A stretch of DNA of 64,000 nucleotides from Elusimicrobiota bacterium (GTDB taxonomy: Bacteria > Elusimicrobiota > Elusimicrobia > UBA1565). The notes under the pieces were generated by a model that ran no database searches, was not told where the DNA came from, and saw only the letters and a program-made list of their open reading frames with translations. How positions within the stretch are numbered: the first letter of the stretch is position 1; the number at the start of each line of letters is the position of its first letter. A program made the position numbers and the translations under genes. Below, piece by piece: positions 51,701 through 55,971 of this stretch. The stretch lies in contig JACPXC010000046.1 of NCBI GenBank assembly GCA_016196755.1, positions 1-64,000 of the forward strand. Direction: 5' to 3'.

Positions 51701-54659
51701 GCTCGGGGGTGCTGGGGAACTGATTGGTGACCGTAGCGACAGCGACCAGGTCGAGGTTCGCGTCGAACTTGGCGATGTGGTGCGTGAGGCCCAACTCCTC
51801 GCCGCTCGAGACCGCCACGTAGAAGTTGCCGACGTCGTCGATCATCAGCGCGTCGGCGTTGTGGTGGAAGTCGCCGGCTATGCCGGTGTAGGTGGCGCGG
51901 TCGACCTCGTTGAGGTTCAGGTCGTATTTGATGAGCTTCATCCCGCCGCCCGGGAAGCCCGCGCCGTCGGCGGCATAATAGAGGAAGCCGTTGCGGGCGT
52001 TCGCGTGGGTCAGGTTGCCGACCGCGGCGGAATCGATCGGCACGGAGCTGACGACGTTCAGGTTCAGGTCGAACTTGGTCAGCACGAAGAACGTGTAGTC
52101 CTGGTCGCGCTCCTGGACGTAGATGTGGCCGCCGGCGAGGAACATGCCGTCGCCCGCCCGGTTGCCGCCGAGGGTGATCGAGGAGATCAAGGCCCCGTTG
52201 GCCGCGAACTTGCCGATCGCCGAGTGGTCCGGCGTGTCGCCCGGGGAGCCCGACGTGGAATGCCAGTTCGCGTAGAAGTTGCCCGTGTCCGTGTCGACGA
52301 AGACGTAGTGCATCGCCTCGTTCTGGTTGACCGTCGAGTTGATCTTGAAGGAGCCGGCCGGGGAGCCGTTGAACGTGAACGCCAGCGACGAGCCGCCGCC
52401 GGAGCCCTCGAGGCCCGGCGCGCCGTTGGCCGGGCTGCCGCTGGTGAACTGCACCGGGAAGGTCGAGGACACGGCCAGCCACTTGGCGTTGGAGGCGGTG
52501 ACGCCGATCCCGGCCACTTCGCCGAAGTCCCCCGGGACCTCCTCGGCGAAGACCAGCGAGAGGTCCTGGTTGTAGTGCCAGACCGTGGCGACGTGGTCGC
52601 CGGAGGGGCCGGTCCGCCCCACGATGAAGAGCCGGCCGGTGACCGGGCTCAAGACCAGGGCGCTGGGCTCCTCGTCGGTGTTGGGGGTGTTCGCGTGCCA
52701 GAAGCTCGCCGCCACGGAGGCGAGGGCCAGATTGTATTCCACAACCGTCAGGTCCTGGTTGCCGAAGCTGTTGATGATGCCTGCCGAGACGTAGATCGAT
52801 GAGAGCGTCGAGACCGCCAGCGAGGCGTTGCTCTCCAGGATGTCGTGGCTATACGCGTTCTGAAAGGTCACGTTCTGCAATACGCCGCTCGCGTCGTAGC
52901 GGGCCAGGGAGAGAGCGAGCTTGTGGGGGCCGGCGGTCGAATTAGAAGAGAAGCCCAGCGCCCAGACCGCGCCGTCGGAGGCCACGTCGACGTCGTACCA
53001 GGCCGCCGAGCCGGTGATGCCGGAGGTCTTGGTGGAGAGCGAAATCGCACCGGTGTTCATGTCGAACTTCCAAAGGGCGCCGTCGAACTGGCAGGCCTCC
53101 GGGTCCGTCTCGCAGTCCTCCGGGCCGAGCCTCTGGATGGCCCCGGCGATCCACAACGTGGAGGTCACGGTGTCGGTGTCGGCGCCCAGCGAAAAGTCGT
53201 TCTTGTCGTAGGGCCCGTTGGCCGTGGCGCTGGAGAGGATGCCGCCGTCGGGGGCCACCTTGATGACGGCGACGTCCACGCCGACCGTCGTCGGGCCGGA
53301 AGCCGTTCCGACCACATAGGCGTTGCCGGAGGCGTCGAAGTCGATGCTGAACTTGCCGGCGTCGGTCAGGTCGAAGAGGGTGGTCGAGGAGAGGAATACC
53401 GCGCTCGAGTCGAACTTGGCGAGTTCCACGCCGGTCTCTCCGGCGAGGAGCTCCCAGATGTTGCCGCTCGGGTCGATGCCGATGGCCAGGCCGCCGCCGT
53501 CGTCGCCCCCGCTGTCGCCCTCCTGCGGGTTGAATCCGACCGTGACGATGTCGCTGCCGGTGTTGACCTTGGTGGCGTAGGCGAGCGTCGAGCTGACGAC
53601 GTGGAGGGAGTTGGACGGGAAGCCGCCGCTGCCGGTCGCATTGCAGGCGAGCGTCAGCTTGTCGCAGATCTGCAGGCCCGGGAACGGGCCGGAGCCGACG
53701 ACGTACATGTTGCCGTTGCTCAGGTCGAAGCTCAGCGAGCGTTCGTCCGAGGTCCCTCCCGTCTCGGAGTCGGCGGTGATCGTCGTGGAAGCGAGTTGGA
53801 CGAGGGATGCGTCGAGGCGGAAGACGTCGGTATGGGTCTGGCCCGGAGTCGAGGACACCGCCGTCACGTAGATGTCCCCGGAGCGCTCGCGCAGGGTGAC
53901 GCCGCCGCGGTACGCGCGGTTATTGAAGGTCGTCGAGGAGATGAGGCCCAGGCTCGGCAGGCTCGGGCCGAGCTTCGCCACGACCAGAAGCTCGGTGGCG
54001 ACGTCGATGGCCGCCACGTAGGAGTTGCCGGAGCCGTCGCGGTAGATGTTGCGGACTTGTCTGCCGACCTCGTAGCTGCCGTTCACCACGGTGCCGGTGG
54101 CGTCGTTGACGAGGTTGGCGTCGAAATGGTTGACGAAGAGGTTGCCGCCGCGGATCGAGGCCAGGACCGTCCCGGTCCCGCCGTCGCCGGAGATGCCCGT
54201 GAAGACGCCGCCGTTGCTGCCGTCCTCCGAGTACTCCTTAAGGAGGCCGAAGTTCGCGTCGAGGGCGAGCAGGCGGCGGTTGGTCTGCCCGTCGCGCCCG
54301 GCGACCAAGACGACGCCGGGGAACACGGCGACGTCATAGGGCTCGTCGAAGCTGTTGGGTCCGCTGTTGAACGTGCTCGAGGCCAGCACGACGCCGATCG
54401 AGGAATACCTGACCATCAGCCAGTCGTAGCTCGAGAGCCCGCCGGAGGTCTTGCCGACGACGTAGACCTCGGTGCTCGGGGTCACGGCCAGGGCGCTGGC
54501 GCGGTCGTCGTCGCCGCCGTCGTAGCTGGCGCCCGAGGGGTTGGTGAAGTCGCCGAAGAAGCCGATGGCGTAAGATGGGACGGCGAGGGAAGCTAGGAGT
54601 AACCCTAGCCCCATAGTGCGCGCCAATGGCGCGGCGGGGTTCCTCGGCGTTTCTTTCAC
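27771..54659 (-). CDS. giant surface protein A (8,962 residues) with FlgD-like sorting domain
   Basis: An uninterrupted 26.9-kb frame starting at GTG, with signal peptide (MGLGLLLASLAVPSYA) and FlgD-like/type IX-type C-terminus (NFPNPFD, RIYNVAGELV, ASGVYILEYHVNGQSVYHKM; last 125 residues or so). Residues 20 to about 3,660 are beta-propeller-like repeats (GNIYVA, KYDxNLNE types) in tandem blocks. Two PA-IL/LecA-like lectin modules lie near 4,070-4,170 and 4,840-4,940 (INAQGTWN, GALVARVG, LAMNDSSYEDNSG). An NW-type module lies near 4,200. A dozen or more modules of the YYLRAFRDVNGN...GEPSG type and two PPC-like modules (near 5,770 and 6,550) follow. From about 6,880 it is collinear with giant B, including a ZU5-like region near 8,640-8,840. 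It is probably surface-anchored and may bind glycans. Confidence 0.9.
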   Translation of the reverse strand: MKETPRNPAAPLARTMGLGLLLASLAVPSYAIGFFGDFTNPSGASYDGGDDDRASALAVTPSTEVYVVGKTSGGLSSYDWLMVRYSSIGVVLASSTFNSGPNSFDEPYDVAVFPGVVLVAGRDGQTNRRLLALDANFGLLKEYSEDGSNGGVFTGISGDGGTGTVLASIRGGNLFVNHFDANLVNDATGTVVNGSYEVGRQVRNIYRDGSGNSYVAAIDVATELLVVAKLGPSLPSLGLISSTTFNNRAYRGGVTLRERSGDIYVTAVSSTPGQTHTDVFRLDASLVQLASTTITADSETGGTSDERSLSFDLSNGNMYVVGSGPFPGLQICDKLTLACNATGSGGFPSNSLHVVSSTLAYATKVNTGSDIVTVGFNPQEGDSGGDDGGGLAIGIDPSGNIWELLAGETGVELAKFDSSAVFLSSTTLFDLTDAGKFSIDFDASGNAYVVGTASGPTTVGVDVAVIKVAPDGGILSSATANGPYDKNDFSLGADTDTVTSTLWIAGAIQRLGPEDCETDPEACQFDGALWKFDMNTGAISLSTKTSGITGSAAWYDVDVASDGAVWALGFSSNSTAGPHKLALSLARYDASGVLQNVTFQNAYSHDILESNASLAVSTLSSIYVSAGIINSFGNQDLTVVEYNLALASVAASFWHANTPNTDEEPSALVLSPVTGRLFIVGRTGPSGDHVATVWHYNQDLSLVFAEEVPGDFGEVAGIGVTASNAKWLAVSSTFPVQFTSGSPANGAPGLEGSGGGSSLAFTFNGSPAGSFKINSTVNQNEAMHYVFVDTDTGNFYANWHSTSGSPGDTPDHSAIGKFAANGALISSITLGGNRAGDGMFLAGGHIYVQERDQDYTFFVLTKFDLNLNVVSSVPIDSAAVGNLTHANARNGFLYYAADGAGFPGGGMKLIKYDLNLNEVDRATYTGIAGDFHHNADALMIDDVGNFYVAVSSGEELGLTHHIAKFDANLDLVAVATVTNQFPSTPELGFDDGTVYVAGHSDPALVQQVYLRKFDTSLAYSGQSVTMTVTGATPGFSMLEDPDGNAVLHMTSSTADGGDFLVFKFDKDLVQLSSGQFDAGFNAADTAFGVFPDSTGTVLLGGLGMNGGHSDAVLLRRSLPAGAGGGGPTLAGSFTGNYASETSSAIFHGGSEDLALAIAVDGTPNVYVVGYSSQGPNGNDWAIIKYDAAGNRLADRAFNSLSFNDDRAQEAVFAGGSLYVLGHGSYYPRLAKYDSSLNEVDAAYLAGSPSFPGDGGPGSPLGLAVDGSGNIYTAWGSFPNQGGVVTVNKLDSGFSIIATTNIAGPFVFTGQGTQNGVLRLSNSGDVFIAGLLVSSAVAVHKFDSSLVFLSSRVISDLPFIAGVTAGYSSVVNNLYVTGVSSNTVPESVTSLFRLNTNLVLESSTTISAEGSPAGDYRSLVVSNDVTDQVYVAGAGPFPGFQRCDYSLAGCSQTSADGEPATALVVVSSQQVYVAINANGVDFVSKRLDLSEFGGGGGDEGGGVVELASDGTFIYLGRTDSNDPGVAELHKLSPPSTLIASGTITGLGEDNDIKLVYHGASLYVVGSASGPTTSDIDAAVWKIDPATMLMVSSRTLDSTDGLRGDFVQTATVNAAGNLILAGGIQDSATTFAAAVWSYDTGSDVLTLLSALHAPGANSDILSGVASTGTSVLWLVGYSSMTGAPGADKMALTLWRLSAGALQHVSSMQGFADSMDIRADITADLNNLFVAAERVNTARNLDLAFLKYDLNGSPVVESYWHSESPFRHEVVGGITLDASGDPLISGGTEDVSTSSGASAYWRYTATTGALVGGFPKTLADGRLYKPVRHGADVYSAVHQSAGAILLTGGTLISGGEGLQGGGGAGSPTVLTYAGSLPAGVRVNSTQDRNEVLFNLAVDTDTGNFFTVAHSTTASNFGATPDDTFLLKVSPSGVVLASAPLQGAANGDALAWSGTHVFVGEKEGSVRRIAKYDAGLVRLSSVTVDPDHVGNITRAAFTGGFLYTVNDGGSVENGAKIIKYDASLNEVARATRAPAGGGDHHNADDISAGAGGDIYVAVSSPNVTPPIIGALYRFNSALVELSSVSLTGTLGSMARVAFGGSKVYVASGDSAPPAHAILHAYDSSSLDSVGVSSFVYVAGASPEPALAASESSLVLGLTSSTADGGDFLAFRLDPNFVQISSGRFDAGFSGADSLLSLAVYDGDNILLAGAGRNGSHDDGVALVRSLPGGEGEASGGSPALTFSGTFGSANGQNVASSNGFNVVGHQVVVDTFTSGGPFVYAVFSATTGFVGDSPSVELIARFDVSGTFLSSVTLIGDRGGNGLVQDSAGNVYIADSNGDGMPIGDRWVAKYTKELAFISSAPVFTNNIGPMQWDGANIFAHADGSWLLRLNTDLSVSASAQYTAQPDFNSALGGAFDGAGNIFLGVDNSSTTGYEARLLKYPLNFANGAAPTLDVPLSTALIPRWHQGALASVGGSLYVAANSTDGTKTFLRKFDSSLNYTGVSSTFTNTTALLGTRLTAGPDGNLYAATTVSGTVSNDAYLALKYDPNLVFLASAVYNGISNTGGAAAGIAVRNSSNVYLTGTSSNGENPGDYKGATVLVNLSGSGAGAPLVHAKGASEFVISETDNNEQAIDAAFGGGKFLTAWQKKLQNGDNDYVRGQLITTAGGLSGAQIPFTPGDITGWCGESSPNLASDGSDFLLVAGCGGMGGDNYKTQAVLVGSDGTLAGPKVDLNAGHAGGDIEHGNAAFDGTNYLVVWSSGSGAQRDVFGRFVSSGGTAGTGPFVIANAAGHEREPYVAFGGGKYLVAYHDDTRLGGDIDADVMGQFVLDSGSLDGSPFRIDAGDVNSKNPVAVAHNGTNYFVVYHENVDFSGGGQLDIFGALITSTGGVSARFPIDSGANFRLSVSAPVWEGDRWRLVWSDRVGHSGSSLISQSTTVIKMVTADAAGNALESPQIIASGVSGKIPYLAVARTGASKTFGFINRQVSGFGFENSSDNDLYGLLLSSAPPPAVSSVTLAFSGAFSTGALAGNDAGGGDLAHHIAIDTVSAGGPFVFVTIHSTNAAVGETPDQVTIVKYDLTGTFLASATLQGDRSGDAFVSEGGFLYVAEKDGGSMRRMVKYTSDLARLNSTVVGDADVGNITDGASRGGFIYTINDGGFSSQGAKLIKYDANLIELTRVNIPIGAPHINGNGIAISPIGGEVFVTVIQSSGNPVHKLLKYDQDLIPLAERDISSLFANNDEGGAELAFANGVLMAGGADGSNLYIRKFDANLNYSGASSTIPVLSASPGFGLRAGPDGFFYVSFSSANSLDAGNFSVRAIDADLVLKSSVSFDGGFNDEDLATQVAVLDSTRVFVGGGSNNGSSDHQSVVFVKNLTGAGAPPPGGPQGDGFWGIANKDGRLWASNRSQDAVKRFDAPSFPVSGGAAPDQQLAADGPRAVVVDAGGNLWVAVATAPAFTGAAARTLARYADTGGPDGEVAASPSNTLTALLSDVWAAAFRPDSGDLWAANRTGGGASVVSYLRDGGSTLPNPTYSDGGASTFTTFAQLPGAAGLGFDSANNLWVTVPSLGQIRRYRNQSGTISGSTSALITSIPAPLAVAFDALGNMFVTEAATGSVPGGGTVWRFNNNGTVGAPFISTVPIQADGGKLLAGLAFNGTNLFGADFKGNQLVGVQTQPPPPPAQFGRIQGTLSYSGTQAGSNFKIGFTTRSFGFGDGDVIISTSALGGFAHAGLTAPNTYYLIALLDRDGDGQPNGQEPFGQHSADTLTFGPREGVFVAVDQTVSNVDVRLWDQVAVTGTLTNQSSQSGSLMLQTWIGTPNDADLRGRTDFHITLPSTATSYALFTSTLSNLHIRAFVDGNNSAEFEVGEDSVTVGPIDLSAAVLGSTTNVNIAISSSAGGSVSFNGVSVIGPNIPTNGDAAFLRVDLVSSGGNAQLTGMRVTLRGDAPSASLNARVFVDNNGDGAFQGGIDLLLGDRSFSGGTPAVADVPFSSTHTVTSSTSSVYVSLGIFGVPPGRTAGVRLADSSAFTFTVGQLAGAAGAFPTDSDLAVTQFSLAGRPGDMGYPNPASTPSTGGFDTGLYVNQGQRLEINAQGTWNIGGTPSGPDGTGSFGGLRAELPIGALVARVGGGAWFLAGSASAFNSGASGTLFLAMNDSSYEDNSGSLAVDFRIVPSTVTRTWLGSSGFGQDADIAQNWQGGQVPQTGESVLFDGTVSNAACDWNLGGLRLARWTMTGGYTGVVRLRAPGANPDNFNEVFLDSHAVIAAGTLNLGRGKSFRVQGGIFVQGGTLDLGANDVFVDVGAAGVRVENGGLLRFAPVSTPSFAGFFPSGPDSFPFVVADGTVNVSGRGFLAIGRSNFTLSSAANILAFHGIRFESFGGGSGGAASGPSGTALTIARSSAAVLNFNGLEFFGDYTAGVDASGAPGGAVLTMLDARGDKRGTPNEVDPNNVLFWNPDGGGAPASIAGDVLNGGVTIGGSTVIVRASTQPFFDTNAFSGGLVFLSTRDSFGAYTLSNLDAPATYYLYAHRESIPLNPNDFPDGGEPRGAFGNTDGFLRSAPVFVAPGQNLTAKDITLKDWFEVTGSVNNNSNQFGPILVGAAHVNSTTTFESISFPLGTGGFPPLAAPATSLIYVAWVDVNNNRQLDGFEAFGSTGVIVPPASGLVIDVGGGSAASGGTVTLIPGFPHDGLVGDIGPQALLRLGLAASGSDATLTGLVFARSGGPQSQQVFSVYGDSNGDGLLNIGGAAGDSHLGSTDTASGAPSSPLITFNNPLALPAGTTRTLFLAFEPLGLAAGHGGFPPLSLTLATSNQLLLSAGEMAEQGGYPVQTSAVIGWSAFGTTQGDEFGGGGYFTGVQFAPGQQVTFTATGTWKFGQLTDTRGIAGTEGQDTLADGKRVGALLASVGDGWVAVGTQTTVTANRFGTVHLSANDAPGDYGNNEGLVTTNIQVTGSTTSHVQGTITYTGGETGNLFVNLTQNCFGPGGAGVCSPIVSTQTLTLAGGTTIYSYGLHIPFGGFFSVRAEVQNNPAHRSGFVNGFQAPVGSTATIDFPVFAGLGTITSTVSYSGVMNFGDFQIGVTTSPDFEHEVAFFGGFSSPNAGPFAITDLPIPNTYYMVGFRDGNSNHEPDGPEAFGALASVPSSQLVLSQLSSFVVPIFVSSTAHAAPLVLVDRGAVSGRLFFDTPVSNAQIILFASHGRPGSPGFLAEARDFQFVQSAATGTSRDYFLDLLKPATDYVVFAFVDGNFNEAYDAGELFAADFGPITVPAGGFANRDIRLSAPAAPSRVQNFRVSSAAVSQVTFTWDLAPGATEYRLLNFAGNVTVATLGASASTYTEGASPGSTSTIRAIQPANSVGVSTATFLNGLARGPFNVPGTPTFSLIGQSSATVSWSLNGNNSLTFWILQRSTAETGPFSEPFTGPALSFTDLSLAPNTTYYYRVRPNVEPVLSSTASVVTLPTVSPSIGGFLFYSGQQSGNVVLQAFTSSGPFSGLVSSVTLPGATSQPYYLSLAGNTSYFLRAFVDVTGENAFTAGEDQGTFGSPIFVPAGAVTGKDFSVAVDTVPPAAPAGLTAGVSFGRVDLRWNAPTSSQDGSVLADLAGFKVQRTTAGAANFATLSSLTLSGVPSLTGAVTFADLSPIGGVDNVYRVLSSDYGRNESASGALGVRPAVGGTISGSISSFTATTSGAFRVRLSTSPRRADPFLSESTLESFSFAGLEDGVYYLQGFRDTNSDNRQDAAVEPSGTHGGLASPFGINIIGGNTVTGRTVTICDRATLPLGSDQPGTLSTTDCRALDKGFGHFTDLFTFRAGGGAAGSVGVGSTVDISMIVTGGGFAPELIILGPDGQVVRRDNDPHNPHVTFTAGQPGLYIVEPTSFNPGQTGSYALLMNVFGGFSGSISGTVSYGGSKPGPVRLQLFESQDANAFPFFVTSQGGTGPFVIDNLRDGTFYLRAFRDVNGNFTQDPGEPSGVFGVSSSSPTAIVVTGGVPNTANAALTLADPAAGRVEGQILRQGSLVGTIRVEVGQRACNDCSDLNVVAFTTIPAAGAYALDFVAPATNYIVQAFVDGDANNRSGALEAKGSSSPVSVQANSTSTVNILVRDPGTGSAGSSIIFGTITYNGAFTGTMFVGFASDQNFNFIPYFLTSATTGFFRKTGIAGGTTYYVGAFIDVNGDGTISDDGAFVEPSGDFQGELFIPNSSSVGVAFTISDPSSGSISGLLTYTGSVAGPLVVQASRESGSNNNDNGGHRQISIARTASSTYSYSLPFLSPGSFRMYAFVDSNGNQRSDFGEPFFRRETLVQVSTGAQVSGIELVLFDAGAGGGGGAVGRIEGTLAYNGGQPGPIVVQAFTTNTYLGNPFRTTSGGSFGSQPYNFENLPAGTYFLRAFKDSNFNTTFEPQFEASTTSFHSPAGITLTNDRPLAGSVDGTLTDAGQGGPEGGASLSGTAEYRGAFSTGTIFLALFQDGGQDGRTDDLVRLSTFPFSAAPTTYTFSGLAGGQYYLRGFLDRNANFSPDVNEPFGLTDAQGISVFGSVNAIRIDICDRSALDLTPGAQNAFTITGADCRSSESTTLGASHKLLTFRGTRGQVLDAAMDSTEDNYLYLYDDHGQLVGEADEGGPQAGDARLKVTLPASGDYTLAASFFSFGVAGDFRLLLQNSGGALGAISGEVRYSGSQGGKVVMGLFNSANFDAQGSFIDGRDLPGPGPFAFQSLASETSYYLGAFIDVNLNHSPDQGEDFGVFTTAPPTPTAIFLRAGQDVSGLTLVIDPSTAAYAGNEGRVTGTIGYAGALTGVLRVEFWADNSFSGAPLAVRTIPTGVGPYDLSVPGGQPYVVRAFLDLNSDFVPNPDEPKGVYAPRGQGAELVFVPSNGSISGIDLTLTDPGFQPGAEAATGQGTVSLTPAVVSAGGTAVVVSSFVVGTAGIGAGGRVAFGVPFGWTPPQGNLAGAPGFTAISASNTVGGAVLSTEPAPGGAPGIVARVVGTPLNPGATVLFTYTNVAVPCAIGPSTLFFGSASSQTLAPAPLFGGQPSINVVLGSAVSVRPLQLSFGLLQNATSQRLVLGSFDGCDNQSSVAAAANVILRARRYNFANGLYEPVADMFVSSNIAGVFDSTAVVSFAAGTSSTTFRLRSAAVGNLALEIAANLTGTGTTGYANVNVLADNTISSVTVSTTPFTSLAQTSATIRADGDPNSPKQAFINFILGDPNRSWSVSIASSPYKTDSVPSPVAFFSGFGQPARGQLAWDGRDFRGQRVGQGTYYVRVDVGGVRNDSLRITLQAAQLAMRVLDAGVTPSLPLDSVAVEVFGQFGGGSFSTDRSGNLTLSGLAAGGYRLGFSKDGYLVGRASVTVSSASAITAMTRLDTSISLSSTSAGLLSILMRRAPSLVVVPSIPLSSTQPFTQWGFLQVSNATGTFQRNGPMRLLAGATTFDDGGQWDPSLQAFVTKTQLRFEVAPDTYTVRALLSGFDAVEASVFAADGRQTTLNLPSFVALSSFTGTITLPAGFNTGGVFVSVNAVPITTTTRLDGGFSGLDVPAGLNVATYTITGMRPGSYRLQANTAGLRAVTIGSATIVSGQQTRADFPAYQDPNSTVLVATVGVVGINSVQGGFPELFPGGPGIRLSLSAWAPSSPNGFYQTVAVSTVGVSSATVIVNMTGLTTGIEYQVFAHLETNGNADFDVSGGFPKRVILSPLSGRGATAFDFAAASGVIRGTIYLPTGSRDFGSVDLFGETIASARPEQVGKRFQENAAGLPNFVCGNGASTDVVGNCPVGINVASFTVTGLNSETLDLSLLYKTTGRSVKTRVSIVNGSTTTLLADLRDPTFRITGAVLPQISVVEFSSSPAIVINSGRVGIKDRDGASVVIDTAAVDLGSVSSVDSLARVLAIRQSFGVAASTSFNPATDRVGYLTNAGTYTIRNVPPGVYLVRTEDLRTCDACQVIVPRQAQTVSVGSGDVRASTFTLTDGFSVSGVITLAGGISDARTLRLTLRNRRLEVVRSTGIALGNAAAGVAAGSVAYRLDGIPAGEFYTLTVEDQASQPLYVGRPFRFPDPGQSPTGLQASQLGADVALRRAAYLTGRFIDAATGESITERNATILPPNLRITAVANPWVEGGFAQAASSVAARPIRADGTFLVGPLFPDTPYDLNVAQDKWDLAFLAQGSQNYAPIQVSGLSLQSAELKDLGALSLTQGSSIKGTLVDAASTSTVLANIKVTGEPSFGDLDLHVETYSNAQGEFTLWVSTFVSPTYDLVFAPADGNLANDGRRFKTVPLTRFLVSTQPLRIELTELLGAVTGQALTADGGALSYPFGDQQGFPGAAIFLQPTNTLPRENPLGDTRVDTEADGVFSFPGVAPGVYTLRAVSLGYGVAAGTVTVTNGSFCISTTTVVGKCEAGLTLKRGAVVQGRILLPDGSAPSTNEVGGIAAADAQFTRFVIGTVDVDRTARTVNGYTITGFEPGVNYNLVILPPEKDDLDVVFPAEGRNVSFTAAESTTTKTINLTYSRSTPDCFAEAREKQLGNGQFQVKISCSEPLRKQTSADDDVDLLITKSTANSLGVNFSAPNGAGELLGGSNKLIANNRRNITVVYRTAADEARFSLRLDAFMATVDPATGESFRLVKIFDFNTTRSAAGAGTASFRPSAESIPDRLVTSETERPVNSAQGGEVNLQGYGDQSGVEQGEQFGLNFQPGSFESCSGGDTDYNCSGQTSDDNKVAVRVTGSLDPVQAANLAMLKLGYVPQRIQALQPSSFGTQATNNAFNANPFSSFYEVFLPLGIRAQLNKPVDITLPYDVALTSNNSIANLRVWSISNGAAPVEETTNKRVDTINNTITVAVDHFSTFVILNGPPGLVGGTFAEQKPIAFNFPNPFDCRSRTVTCNVAEGSCAGGALTGMGTVIHYAAPGGTQQLDHRFRIYNVAGELVDEFHKTGPGGTNLYDFWDCTNSSGRPVASGVYILEYHVNGQSVYHKMAVIKGSGL

Positions 54660-54679
54660 TGGTACGTTACAACTCGTTT

Positions 54680-54708
54680 ACTCTACCACAACATCCCGTC
54701 AGATGCAA
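54680..54708 (-). promoter_or_regulatory. internal promoter of giant protein A
   Basis: On the minus strand, TTGCAT (54708-54703) and TAGAGT (54685-54680) are 17 bases apart. The start would be near 54673, giving a leader of about 14 bases with no clear ribosome site before the GTG at 54659. The giant/PorV pair could thus be expressed apart from the FecR/barrel pair. Confidence 0.5.
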
Positions 54709-54725
54709 AGCGACTTAGGTCACAG

Positions 54726-55967
54726 TCAATAATCGTAGCTGAAGCCGAAAAGATAGTTGGCCGTGCTGTACGTATAGCGGTACGTCTTCTGGTATTTCAT
54801 GTTCGAGTCGGTCCACAGGAAATTGGCCTGGGCGAGCATCCGGAAGTTCGTCGCTATCGGCACGCCGTAGCCCAGCGTCAGCGCGTAGCGGTCCTGCACC
54901 TGCGTGTCGTTGAGGTAGAGGCCGTTGCCGTCCTGGACGAAACGGCCGAGGTGGCTCTGCCGCGACCAGTTAAATCCCAAAGAGGCCGTCGTCGGGTTCT
55001 CCTTGTCTCCCCAGGAGAGCGACGTGGCGGGGCCGGCCGACATCGACCAATAACTGTAGGCGTCGGGGATGAACTTGGTCTGCCCGGCGTCGTAGGTGTT
55101 CTGGTTGGAGCCCGTGTAGGAGAGCGCGGTGTTCATGCCCAGCGTGAGCCGGGCGCGGCCGTCGAGCACCTCGCGCGGGTGCATGAGCGAGGCGGTCAGG
55201 GCGTTGGCGAAGTCCTGGCGGTTCTGGTTCTCGAACTGCCCCGCGAGGTTCACGAGCGGCTGGTCGTGGAACGTCTGCCAGAGGAAGCGATAGCCCAGGC
55301 TCACCGAAGCCACCGGCTTGTCGTAGGGGAACGGGCGGGTCAGGACGAAGGAGAGCTGGTGGTTGAGGGTGTCGAGCGTGCGCACCCCGGCGGTCTCGCG
55401 GCCCAGCGGCAGGCCCGCCGGGTCGACGCCGGACTTGGACTCGAGGGACTTGAAGTTGCCGAAGCGCGTGTAGAAGAAGTCGTAGCCCAGGCGGTAGGAG
55501 AAGGGCTCCTTGTAGACGTTCTCGGCCTCGAAGCCCAGCCCGGCGGTCTGGGTGTCGAAGAGGCCCTTGCCCCAGGTCTCGTCGCGGGTCTCCTTTAAGA
55601 ACTCGAACTTGTAGGACAGCGAGGGCTTCACGCGCCAGGTGCTGCCCTCCAGCCCACGCAGGTAGCCCATCGAGACTCGGTGGGTCATGCCCTGGGCGAA
55701 TAGGGTCCCCGCGCCGACCGGGTCGGTGGCGTTCTTCGTGCCGCGGTAGGAACCGTTATATAGAGGAAGGAGCAGCTTGCCTGGCCCGAACTTGAGGACC
55801 GGGGCGAAGTTGGCCGAGACGTTGCCGTTGAGCCGGGTCTTGTCGCCCGCGAAGAAGTACTGTCCGCCGAGGAAGCTGGCGCCGTAGACCGGGATGACCT
55901 CGACCGCGCGGGCTTTCGCGCCGCAGAAGGAGACTAGGGCCATGATGGCCAGGGTTCTTTTCTTCAA
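54726..55967 (-). CDS. predicted outer-membrane beta-barrel, cassette A
   Basis: A 413-residue protein with signal peptide (TTG start; MKKRTLAIMALVSFCGAKARA) and amphipathic beta-strands along its whole length, rich in aromatic girdle residues and ending in FGFSYDY, typical of outer-membrane barrels. It is paralogous to the cassette B barrel: LLLPLYNGSYRG, FLKETRDETWGKGLFDTQT, YTRFGNFKSLES and SAGPATSLSWGDKENP have counterparts there. It begins 4 bases after the FecR stop, so coupling is likely. The family name is unknown to me. A channel or an assembly partner for the giant protein is inference from the conserved order. Confidence 0.77.
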   Translation of the reverse strand: MKKRTLAIMALVSFCGAKARAVEVIPVYGASFLGGQYFFAGDKTRLNGNVSANFAPVLKFGPGKLLLPLYNGSYRGTKNATDPVGAGTLFAQGMTHRVSMGYLRGLEGSTWRVKPSLSYKFEFLKETRDETWGKGLFDTQTAGLGFEAENVYKEPFSYRLGYDFFYTRFGNFKSLESKSGVDPAGLPLGRETAGVRTLDTLNHQLSFVLTRPFPYDKPVASVSLGYRFLWQTFHDQPLVNLAGQFENQNRQDFANALTASLMHPREVLDGRARLTLGMNTALSYTGSNQNTYDAGQTKFIPDAYSYWSMSAGPATSLSWGDKENPTTASLGFNWSRQSHLGRFVQDGNGLYLNDTQVQDRYALTLGYGVPIATNFRMLAQANFLWTDSNMKYQKTYRYTYSTANYLFGFSYDY

Positions 55968-55971
55968 GACG

